Below are positions 55,409 through 64,000 of a DNA stretch of 64,000 nt, one piece after another. Below the pieces are notes generated by a model that saw nothing but the letters and a program-made list of their open reading frames with translations, did not search any database and was not told the origin of the DNA. Both the position numbers and the translations under genes were made by a program. Origin of the DNA: Dermanyssus gallinae (taxonomy: Eukaryota > Arthropoda > Arachnida > Mesostigmata > Dermanyssidae); NCBI GenBank assembly GCA_003439945.1, contig QVRM01006580.1:1-64000 (forward strand). The letters are read 5' to 3'. Each line of letters opens with the position of its first letter. Position 1 is the first letter of the stretch.

Positions 55409-57000
55409 AAAATTTTAGTAGAAAATGTAGTTTTTCCGCCCCTAATTTCCCCCATGTGAGTGATGTACTGATGTATGTGTGATATGTATTATTTTGTTAT
55501 TAGTACTACTTTCAGCTTGAAAAAGCCGAGCGCGGTAAATATTGACCACACCTGTGCGTTTTTAATTGCTGCTCGCGCTGCTCGAATGACTCCTTTAACT
55601 AAGTTTTTATTTGGTTGACTACATAACCCCTAGCACGGAGAATGTCGTCTTTTATCCCCACTAGACCACCTCTTCGACGCTTATTTGCTACTGTTTTTTG
55701 TCAGTTAGTACTAAGCCTTATCTTGTCCACATAATCAATTAGTCTTTCCAATCCCTGTGTAGTCCTAACAAGCCTTCTGCTCGACCACAATCCCCGTACT
55801 ATTTTCGATGTATACTGCCTCTTCAAAATTATCCGCAATAGCTTTAGCAATCGATAAACTATTCTTAAAAACGACAAGCGATCATTCAATGACTTCTATG
55901 GTTCATATAACCCGATCGTTAGCGTCAACTTTAGTAGATATTGATCCCACGTACCTTATTGAGTTTGTTTCCGATGAATATGTAAAAGGTGCTAATAAAC
56001 GAACTTACCGGGCTAACACTATCTAGTTTTTGGAATGAAAGCGCCACCGAGACCGGCGGAACTCGGCAAATATTCAGGGAAGTAAGAAAACAACGAAGTA
56101 TGATCAAGATTTGCATTAGATCCAAAGTTTTGAAGATCTAAATGGTTCGGAAACTCAGTCTGCCTATATATACAGCACTTGATATGTTTGCCTGTTATTA
56201 TTGGATCAGCCTGACGCAAATACTACAAACAAATGAGCCCTTCAACTTTTCTTCCCCACATTTGTTTCTGGTAAATCTGCTTTCTTTCGTTTTACGTTAT
56301 AGAAGTATACTTCTGATCGATCTTAGTCAAACAAGAATGCCATACAATAAAAACCTGCTCTACTTCTAAAATGTCCTTTCTAATCTGACAGTCACCAGTT
56401 GCCATGTTCCTCAAGTGTTGCGCAAATAAATAATTTATATGTTTTTGATCGTATGCAAAAAGCCTTTGATAGGTTTGGTGGTCTCTAAGCAAAAGCTAAG
56501 TCATTGCGGTATGTTTCACAAACCGACAATTACACGTGCATATGATTCAATGAAGTCAAATTGAAGAAATCGGTTTGACAAGCGTCAATTGCAGCTCATA
56601 ATATTGGTTGTTGTCTCTTATGGTTGTTGTCTCTCGCAATATGTTCACAGCTTCTGGTACATCATCTACCTCTGCTATTCGTATTTAACGATTTGATACA
56701 TAAGCTTGCAGTAGGCATATGTCCACGCTTTCAATTGGAGTCCGCTACTGGCGCGTATACTGAGAGTAATTTAATCGCCTTAGAGCCGTACTATCTGCGA
56801 TTCTGTACTTTATGGTGTTTTTTGCGTATAGAAGGACACCTTATCGAGCCTAACCTAACAATTGAAGCATTACAAAATGAAGACTCAGCATTAGAGAAAC
56901 GCCTGAGCAGCGTATTGAATGCGCCACCAATCTCTCCAACAGAGCGCATATATGTATAGATATATTTTGTTTTCCGTACGGCTAATGCCCGTGTACGGTT
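55409..57000. other. end of the array and adjacent non-coding DNA
   Basis: From ~55880 to ~56160 it still resembles the C3/C4 flank (22190-22560), after which the resemblance is lost. Open frames such as 56624-56959 have no recognisable domain and I do not call them genes. Confidence 0.45.
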
Positions 57001-57004
57001 TTTT

Positions 57005-57154
57005 CATGTCATGGTTGATTTTTAATCCACTCCGGCATTTACCTTGTCTAAATTGGAAACCATGCAAACCAATTTAAGAGTGGCCGGTCCGGGTCTCGAA
57101 CCCAGTCCTTCGGAATGCAAGGCAAAAGCTTTGCCACTAAGCTGTCTTGCTTGG

Positions 57155-57160
<6 letters not shown>
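57005..57160 (-). mobile_element. tRNA-derived SINE (family 2), minus strand
   Basis: Minus-strand A-box-like CTTAGTGGCAAAGC and a good B box GGTTCGAGACC, then gaccggccactcttaaattgg as in the copy at 29036. A (TA)n tract (57157-57222) adjoins its 5' end. Confidence 0.75.
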
Positions 57161-57239
<79 letters not shown>

Positions 57240-57244
57240 TTTTT
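57157..57244. repeat. (TA)n followed by poly(T)
   Basis: TA repeats to 57222, then ~22 T. Read on the minus strand, the T run is a poly(A) tail following the hairpin at 57246-57292. Confidence 0.9.
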
Positions 57245-57245
57245 C

Positions 57246-57292
57246 CACATGATGAAGGATTCTGCCCAAGCGGCAACATCCTTCATCATGTG
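57246..57292 (-). repeat. perfect 15-bp inverted repeat next to a poly(A)-like run
   Basis: Arms cacatgatgaaggat (57246-57260) and atccttcatcatgtg (57278-57292) with a 17-base loop. On the minus strand it stands just before the A run, like the 3' stem of a retroposed RNA. Confidence 0.8.
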
Positions 57293-58784
57293 ATCGACAA
57301 TGTCTCGTGTCGATCTCCCTGCCTAACAAATTTTTAAATATATATATATATATATCCGTTTTCATGCGCCGTGTACCGAAGTTTGTCAAGCGATTCGGCC
57401 GTAGAAAAATAAAAAACCTCCTCAGAAATAATCTAAACTAACTCGTTCGTTTGCAGAATATTTCGCAATCTGATTTTGTTAGAAAGTAACCGTTCAGGCG
57501 TATGTTTCGGTATATATATATATATATATATATACGTATCAAAAAGTTAACGGGACGGTAAAAAGTAGGAGATATATAATATTAAACATTTCAGAGCGTT
57601 TCTGGTGCTAGGTGGCCAAAGGTTTGATCCCGGCGCAGCGTACACAGTTTTCAAGCGATTCTATCTATGATTTGCAGGTATGTGAAAATCATAATCAAAG
57701 CTACAAATTTTAAAAAAAATGTCTAGGTCGCCGAAGAAGACCCATTGAAGTATCTTCAAAGACTGCCTCCATTTATCTGATAAGGAGACTGCCGCCGGAC
57801 TCATTTGCTAGCATCGAATGAATTCGATAACGTTATAATGTACCGGCCAATGCCAATGTCAGCAACCTCAATACAACAGCGGTGTTATCGATTGTCGTAT
57901 ACATTCAGAAACATGATTTATATAAGTTTGTTATGTTATATGCACTTTGGAGTGGACAATTGTCTCCGTCGTATACATTTGTTTGTTTTGAACTGCCGGC
58001 GGAGCGGCCTTCGCACTCGACGAGCTGTGTAACTTGAGGCAAAGAGTCCGCGTCCTCTGGGCAGTTTCAAACGAGCCCGCGCTTCGAAGGAACCCGTTCG
58101 TTCCGCTTACATTTGAACCAGACGACGCCTGACGCCGACGGAGGAGCAAAACAAACACACAATCGACTTACTTGCAATACCGCGAATCCAAATGTTTGTC
58201 GTCGCGATCGGTGACGATCGCTATGCCATCTTGGAACAAACAGGCAAATAGATTTTCTATTCGAATACGTTCGTGGCCAAGTTGTGGACTAGTCAGCCGG
58301 TATGTTGTCTATCAACTGCCGTTTAGGTTTGTGACTCTTTCGCCGGCCGTTCTCGTCATTGTTACGTGTAACCGCCTGCTACAATGAAGACCGTTATGTG
58401 TGAGTTAATCAAACGTCATTGTTGATCGTTTCCTATGTAGAGAGTGTGTATGTACTCTGCTCTCAAGCTTGGCGTTCGTTTTTCTGTTATTGTCGCATAA
58501 AATCCTCGATTATGTTGTTGTTGTTGCCGTTGTTGCTAGGATGGATCAAGTTCTATGTGAAGAGGTGTATAATGTGTGCTTGGAAAAAAAACAAGCGAGC
58601 ACATAAAGCTGTGCTCAGCAGCTTACTTTCCTTGCTAGTTCTGAATAGCATCTGCGATCGCGCAACTTCTCAGTCTACGCGGCGTAAATGCCTGTAAATT
58701 AACTTCCAAGACAAGCATAGCCTGGATGAATTGAAACATGAAGTACGTGGCAACTGTGGTAAAAGTCATCGGTTGTCTGTTATA

Positions 58785-58822
<38 letters not shown>

Positions 58823-59190
58823 TTATTTTTTAAATTGTAAGCTTAATGATAATTAATTGAATTGAAATAAAATTGCCGTCTGGAGAAGTCTCTCCCATAT
58901 GAAAATATGCTTATATAAAAACATATGTGTTTTTTTTTAATATGGGAACATTATTTTCAGAGAATTCCTCATATTCGTCGTTGAACTTACTATTTCCAAA
59001 ATAATTACAAACAAATTAATCACAGTTGTAGTAATTGAGGATATGTTGCAGAAATAACTATCGCCCGCGCCTGCCCGCTTTTGTGAGTGCGTCAACATCT
59101 TGCACAGTACAGATGTTGACACGATATCTATGCCAATTGAAAACTATAGACGCAATGCCAGCGTAGTGCTATCTTTGCACGAGTTTGCGT
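57293..59190. other. stretch without a supported gene
   Basis: (TA)n at 57513-57534 and ~58779-58820. GC content rises around 57950-58330, where short frames on both strands overlap, but none has a domain I recognise. A promoter or 5' exon of a neighbouring gene is possible and unproven. Confidence 0.4.
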
Positions 59191-59298
<108 letters not shown>

Positions 59299-59349
59299 AG
59301 GAATGGATCAACTTGGGGTTGACATAAGAGGGACGAGATCTATCCGGCT

Positions 59350-59934
59350 GTGGTCGCCGACACCACAGCCACAAGCAGTTCGCGTGATGTTACATCATCC
59401 CGTCGTGGAATCACCAATTACTTACACAACGTTCATCTCATATATGGATTTTATTTGGTGGCGGCCATTTCAGCTAATGAGAATCGTGGCCTGCCCGCGG
59501 CGGCATCGTCGGGGGTAACCGCTGCCACAGCTACATGCGACGCCTGGATGGTCGTTGAGGCTCATCCACCCCCCGCTAACAACAACAAGACGGCAATGGC
59601 GAGGCTATCGGACGCCGACTTGCGAACCGCACCCCCGGCGGCGACCTTATCAAATGCAGCAGCAGCAGCAACAACAGCCACAAACGCAGCACCATCCGTA
59701 ACCTCATCAGCAACTTCAGAGGCTATGGACGACTCGGCAGCCTACGCTGGCGACGTTGATCCGAAGCGAAGCGCGGTCAAAAGAGCAGTTCGCTTCAGTG
59801 AGGCTTCCATGTCTTCGTCGACAACATCGGCATCGTCATCACTGTCGTTGCAAACGACTCGGGCATCCCGACTTCAGTTGGTCCGTGGCGCAGCCGAGTT
59901 GTGGCACCGAGAGTGTCCCTATGATATGAAATAA
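59350..59934 (+). CDS. hypothetical Ala/Ser/Thr-rich open frame
   Basis: An open frame of ~194 codons ending at TAA 59932-59934. The first in-frame ATG is ~75 codons in (MVVEAHPPP), so the upstream part is either a 3' exon continuation or not coding. The composition is Ala/Ser/Thr-rich and low-complexity, with a more ordered end (VKRAVRFSEASMSSS, then RLQLVRGAAELWHRECPYD). GC-rich codon use stands out from its AT-rich surroundings. No family is recognised. It lies ~1.25 kb upstream of the kinase on the same strand. I see no clear acceptor site before it. Confidence 0.35.
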   Translation: MVADTTATSSSRDVTSSRRGITNYLHNVHLIYGFYLVAAISANENRGLPAAASSGVTAATATCDAWMVVEAHPPPANNNKTAMARLSDADLRTAPPAATLSNAAAAATTATNAAPSVTSSATSEAMDDSAAYAGDVDPKRSAVKRAVRFSEASMSSSTTSASSSLSLQTTRASRLQLVRGAAELWHRECPYDMK

Positions 59935-61187
59935 TCTGATTTTTCTTCAAATACTAATAATAATAATAATCTTGTCATTATAAGTATTATTAGAATGTTT
60001 GAACACCGTACAATACAAAGCGCAGCTTTATTCAAGGGAGATGTAAAATTATGTAATAAGGGACAGCATTCCAGTATAGCGGATGATGTTAAGAAGCTGC
60101 TAGTACAAAATAACAAACAAGACGTTCACGACAGAAGCCATGGTTTTCAGCCAAGGGCAGGCGTTTCGTTACGAGATTCGAGCCAAGCGAACAAGTAGTT
60201 CAGGTCACAACGTCTTAAGTCATCTATGTTCTTTTTTCGTATCTAATAATCCGAGTAAGATCCCACTGTTAATAAGAAACCACTTAATGCGAGAGTCCAC
60301 TCACAAATATTTTATTATTATAGCAATATTCCTGTGTCATTATTGCTGTCCTGAGCGTTATGAATGTTCGTAGTTATATACACTAATAAGAGTCGATATG
60401 AATTTAACTTTCGACGTCCCTATTTTTGCTTGCCTTGTTTCTATCTCGTAGTTTTTATTGATAGCTATGTTTGTTGAACTTTGTTGAAGGATAGACGTCT
60501 CGATTTGAATAGAGAGCCGTTGCCTTGTACACATTTTGATTACAATCAATTTTCGCCTACTTACAGTTATTATAGTCGGATAGTTCGTAAGACCGACTAG
60601 ATCCATCACCTACAAGCTTGGAATGACTTTGAGACGCACTTTCACTGCACCGACATGTTGAGATATCTAGGGATTCCTTAACAGTCAAAGACTGTTAAGG
60701 AACAGCATGGCCTCTGGCCCGCAGCTGACTCAGCGATATGGTTTATCGTCTACTCTCATTGAGTGTTGTCAAAGCAAATTTGATCAACAACAGGGGTTGA
60801 ACCGGCGACACACTCGTAGACGACAACCATGACTAGCCATCAATAGCCGCCTAGCCCTTGTATCTATCTGTGCTGGGCTAACAAACGACAACTGATATGG
60901 TGATGACGTCCACGATGCCGGACGGAGCCGAAGTTGTCGATTTATGCTAGACTGTTTTGACTTGCCGTAACTCGGGGTACTGCAGGTATATATCAACTCG
61001 TGGTACCTGGAGTATCCCGAATTACCGAGTGCGACTCTGACTTAACAGCTATATCATATTGGCTGCTCTGGACATACCGTGGGTTAGGGTCTCGTGATTT
61101 AGTAGATGATACGCCAGTGTTTAGAAATTGCCGCTTTGATTTTTACTATATTCTTGTTTTGATATTTTGATTTCGGATTGAACGTAG
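59935..61187. other. intergenic stretch before the Greatwall-like gene
   Basis: No gene is supported. It contains a perfect 13-bp-arm hairpin at 60674-60702. The 5' untranslated region of the kinase gene is presumably in its last part, but no clear TATA box is seen. Confidence 0.45.
60674..60702. repeat. perfect 13-bp inverted repeat, 3-base loop
   Basis: ttccttaacagtc - aaa - gactgttaaggaa. It lies ~490 bp upstream of the kinase ATG. Confidence 0.85.
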
Positions 61188-61407
61188 ATGCCACGGATTG
61201 AGGACTTTGTCATTATCCGCAACATTAGCTCGGGAGCCTTCGGAAAAGTTGTCCTTGCGCGGCACCGGCATAAAAGCCGGGATCAGGTAGGTGGTCATAT
61301 CTGTATAAAATTGACTTCCTATTTAATTTTTAGGGCAATAATATTGTTAGGTATGCATTTTTTTTTTAATGGAATGAGCGTTCCAGTTATAATATACGTA
61401 GTAAACC

Positions 61408-61444
<37 letters not shown>

Positions 61445-63616
61445 GACCTCATCGTACATGACAAAATAAAACGGTATTCCTTATTTTTCAGGTGTACGCG
61501 GTGAAGGTGATGGAGAAAGCTCACATGCTTGATAAAAATATGGCGGACCGAGGTAACCCTCAGCAGTGTAGTTGTCTAATTTAGACTTTTCACTTTGTGT
61601 ATATATATATATATTTTAGACAATGGGCCATTCAACTGATTTTATTAATTCAAAATATATTCTCCATTGTTAGCCACAACCCTTATTCACCTCTGGACTA
61701 GACTATTGGTAGGATGGCAAATAATTCTGTCTTTTTTGTGTTTTTACCGCCATTGGTAAAGTGCATTTTTTCCCTGCAGACAATTGAACAGATGCTGGTC
61801 CAACGGTGCAATGTTCGTTGAGTACGGTGGATGATACGGCAAAATTTCTTAATCGCAGCTCGCTATCTTGCGAAGGCTGCGTAAACTTATATGCGGCCTT
61901 GCATTGTTTTGATAGAAGATATTGCCCTTTCTATTCGCGAGACCATGTCTTTTGCTTTGGAGAAAGGCAACAACTCGGTCGAGCTGATAACAGTAGGCAC
62001 GCATGTCTATCGTTTGGTCACTAGGAAGAAACTCGTGGTGGACGATGCCAAACCTATCTCACCAATCGTAGAGCAAAATATTGCGCGAATGGGTTTCGTC
62101 TCTTTGCCCTCTTATAGGGAGGCTGCCCTGAGGTACCCCAGGATCCTCCACATTTCAGATTGTCGTTAATGACAAAAACTGAGATCCTGTTCCACTGTTT
62201 CGATCAAGCGGTGTTCTTCGAGCGTAAGGGCATTTCACAACAGGTTTCATTCACAAGGCTTAAGCTGTCAGAACAACTTGTCTCCTTACCGAATACGTTT
62301 TTCGGACAGTTTCCGCAGAAGTAAGGCTTTCTTTGAACTCATACAAAATTGCCGCCTGTAACTGGGATTCATGGTTGTCCATTTCGAAAGAATTCTTCTA
62401 GCAAAAACAAAAAAATGATTGCTTCATGAAACGCTCGAAAATTCTACAGCGCTTTGCGATCACATCTCTTTGTAAGCAGGAAGACTTCTCCGAGGCGTGG
62501 CGGGCACTTAAAAATCAAATCTAAAAATTACAGTTACATTTTGTGTAACCTTATATTGTATTTGCATCATCAGTAAGAAAAATCACTTACTGTGAGGGAA
62601 CGGTAGGGACGTTTGCTTTAGACTGCTTTGCGAGTCGATCCGATATTGATTTCTGCTCTTCAGGAAAACGCCCATATAACTTGTCCAGAGTTGTTCGTGC
62701 CAAATGTACACAGCCCTCCTTCGACGAGAAATGTCGGTATTACGATAAACGTTTGCCAATAAAAAGTATACTACTGAACGTTGTTCCGTTCTGGATAAAG
62801 CCACCTTTACCACGCTTTAAATTCACCTAAGGTGCTAAGAAAGCAGGTGAGTCGGTTAGGTGCGAACTGTGATACATTTCCAGAACAATATGTTGGAACC
62901 CTGGAAGATGGTGCTGCTATCGCTGCTTCAATTATGACGCAATCACATGTGCCCACATCTCAATTGGGCAAACTATGTAATTTTATATATATATAACAAA
63001 TGTGCACCACAAATTAGTGTTTTGTATATATTGTGTCTGTGGATTAATTGCAGTGAACAACGAGAAGAACGCGCTGGCGATCAGTCACTCGGAATTTATC
63101 GTGAAAATCTTCTACTCGCTTCAAAGTCGCACCCGCATCTATCTAGTACGTAACCAGCATGGCATAAAGGAAGACATTTCTGGCGTGACCATATATTAAG
63201 ATATTACGTTCGTGGCTTTGACCCGCATTTGCACTGTAATTCAAGCATGAGCGAAGTCAAAATGAGAATATGATGAAAAACATTTTTAAAAAGTACGATT
63301 TAACTTTGAATATGATTTCCCTCATTTAAAGGTGTCAAAGTGCTTCCCTAGCTAACTTTCTATTAGGAAGAGTGTGTTTTGTTAGTTGGGCTAGATTTGC
63401 GTCAGTATATATTCTAATGCGATAATATGTTTAATAAATGAAAAATTGCGCAATAATGACGTTTTTTATAAAACGGTTCTTTTCAATGTTGCAGGTGATG
63501 GAATACATGATTGGTGGAGATCTTAAAGCTCTTCTGGCTCGCCTCACAGTTTTCTCGGAATACGCCGCTCGCTTTTATATAGCGGAATGTGCACTTGCTC
63601 TTGAATATCTTCATAG
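61188..63616 (+). CDS. MASTL: Greatwall/MASTL-type serine/threonine kinase, exons 1-4 (5' part)
   Basis: Four exons splice in phase: 61188-61286, 61492-61552, 63054-63145 and 63495-63616, all with GT donors and AG acceptors. The protein starts [20 protein letters not shown]. The glycine loop is SSGAFGKV (14-21), the ATP-binding lysine is in YAVKVM (K38) and the helix-C glutamate is probably E57 (NNEKNAL). [11 protein letters not shown] follows, then the hinge [10 protein letters not shown] and ALALEYLH. This order and wording fit the Greatwall/MASTL branch of AGC kinases, which phosphorylate ENSA/ARPP19 to restrain PP2A-B55 at mitosis. The catalytic HRD and DFG exons lie beyond the window. 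The symbol is assigned by family. Confidence 0.85.
61411..61441. repeat. (TA)n tract in kinase intron 1
   Basis: A TA run ~50 bp before the intron 1 acceptor. Confidence 0.9.
61610..62382 (-). pseudogene. mariner-like transposase fossil in kinase intron 2
   Basis: The minus strand begins at ATG 62382 with [19 protein letters not shown], the N-terminal helix of mariner-like transposases. After a region with stops and deletions it reads YCYQLDRVV, then [19 protein letters not shown], the second catalytic motif (normally DNARPH; the Asp is now Asn). It ends near 61640 with [11 protein letters not shown]. The frame is broken in several places, so the gene is dead. It is antisense to the host kinase and lies fully within its 1.5-kb second intron. 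Terminal inverted repeats were not identified. Confidence 0.75.
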
Positions 63617-63772
63617 GTACGTTGGTGTATGTATTTGTATTTTTTGTTTATATGCTTAACACACTAATATATAATATATTTCGCATTACACAATTACAAC
63701 TTGATTAATTATTTTAACTAATACATTTTATAGCCACAAGATGAAGAAGGAAAAATCCTAATATTTAGGTTG

Positions 63773-64000
63773 ATGGAAACGCTTGAATCAACTTGCACGG
63801 TTTTTGGTGAAACCTGTGGACAGAGAACGTGGAATTATGGAACGCCTAAAGAGTGTTTCCGTGACCTTGCATTGTCCAACATTGCCGGCACCCTGTGGAA
63901 CGCTTCTGGTACTTTCGCATGTTCTGCTCAAAACACCTACGGAACTCTCGCAGTGAAGGCGTCGGGAAAAGTTGAAAGCGATATTGGCAAGCTCCTTGAT
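63773..64000 (+). CDS. unidentified open frame, runs off the right edge
   Basis: An open frame of 76 codons from ATG 63773 to the window end. A possible AG acceptor lies just upstream (atatttag at ~63768). The peptide contains TWNYGTPKECFRDLALSN, then IAGTLWNASGTFACSAQN and YGTLAVKASGKVESDIGKLL. It has no kinase motif, although it lies where the next kinase exon (HRD region) would be expected. It could be an exon of another gene, a transposon or a chance frame. The balanced composition favours coding. Confidence 0.4.
   Translation, partial: METLESTCTVFGETCGQRTWNYGTPKECFRDLALSNIAGTLWNASGTFACSAQNTYGTLAVKASGKVESDIGKLLD

Noticed and set aside
56624..56959. A 111-residue open frame as a gene
   Set aside because: No recognisable domain, no splice or promoter context, AT-rich codons like the background.
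57590..57660. A third tRNA-like element (GGTTTGATCCC)
   Set aside because: A B-box-like word and a weak A-box-like word occur, but I found no second copy and no tRNA fold. Left as chance.
58419..58697. A membrane-like 92-residue frame
   Set aside because: Its start is not an ATG in good context, and the hydrophobic part comes from a gttgtt repeat. Not supported.
63733..63760. The next kinase exon beginning at the AG before ccacaagatg
   Set aside because: Joined to exon 4 it gives a basic peptide ending in a stop after ten residues and no HRD motif.

Overview
The window is eukaryotic and arthropod. Three things support this: a tandem family of secreted, alanine-rich cuticle proteins with a Rebers-Riddiford chitin-binding domain, a spliced Greatwall/MASTL-type kinase gene with GT-AG introns, and a serpin. 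Most of the remaining sequence is decayed transposons, tRNA-derived SINEs and long (TA)n tracts. A chelicerate (mite or tick) is my best guess from the style of the cuticle proteins. That is an inference and I could not test it.

Layout. 0-6.3 kb: a mariner transposase scrap, then a nearly complete APE-type LINE (1268-5505) with a 15-bp target-site duplication, flanked by two inverted copies of a ~215-bp Cys-rich segment. 6.3-56.2 kb: a cuticle-protein array of six copies (C1-C6) in three sister pairs. C1/C2 lie in an exact ~5.5-kb tandem duplication (6298-11824 and 11826-17366). C3/C4 and C5/C6 share longer, more diverged flanks. C2, C3 and C4 are open. C1, C5 and C6 each carry one different single-base frameshift. 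Insertions break up the array: a Ty3/gypsy-like gag-protease fragment (27.3-29.0 kb), an RLE-type LINE (35.1-38.2 kb), R1-like fragments (38.2-38.5, 44.3-46.1 and 48.5-49.6 kb), a ~1.09-kb fold-back palindrome (38.8-39.9 kb), a frameshifted minus-strand serpin (41.6-42.9 kb) and a LINE fragment (52.4 kb). 56-61 kb: mostly non-coding, with a minus-strand SINE, hairpins and one Ala/Ser/Thr-rich open frame. 61.2-64 kb: the first four coding exons of a Greatwall/MASTL kinase, with a mariner fossil in intron 2 and an unidentified open frame running off the right edge.

How it fits together. The cuticle genes are short and apparently single-exon. Each has a TATA box, a shared upstream block and an AATAAA signal. 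Sister pairs match in repeat number of the central Ala-rich motif (2/2, 4/4, 3/3) and in 3' flank, so the array grew by successive duplications. A SINE is present with its target duplication in the C3 and C4 flanks, but the matching site before C6 is empty, which orders one of these events. I see no CRISPR, rRNA or intact tRNA gene.
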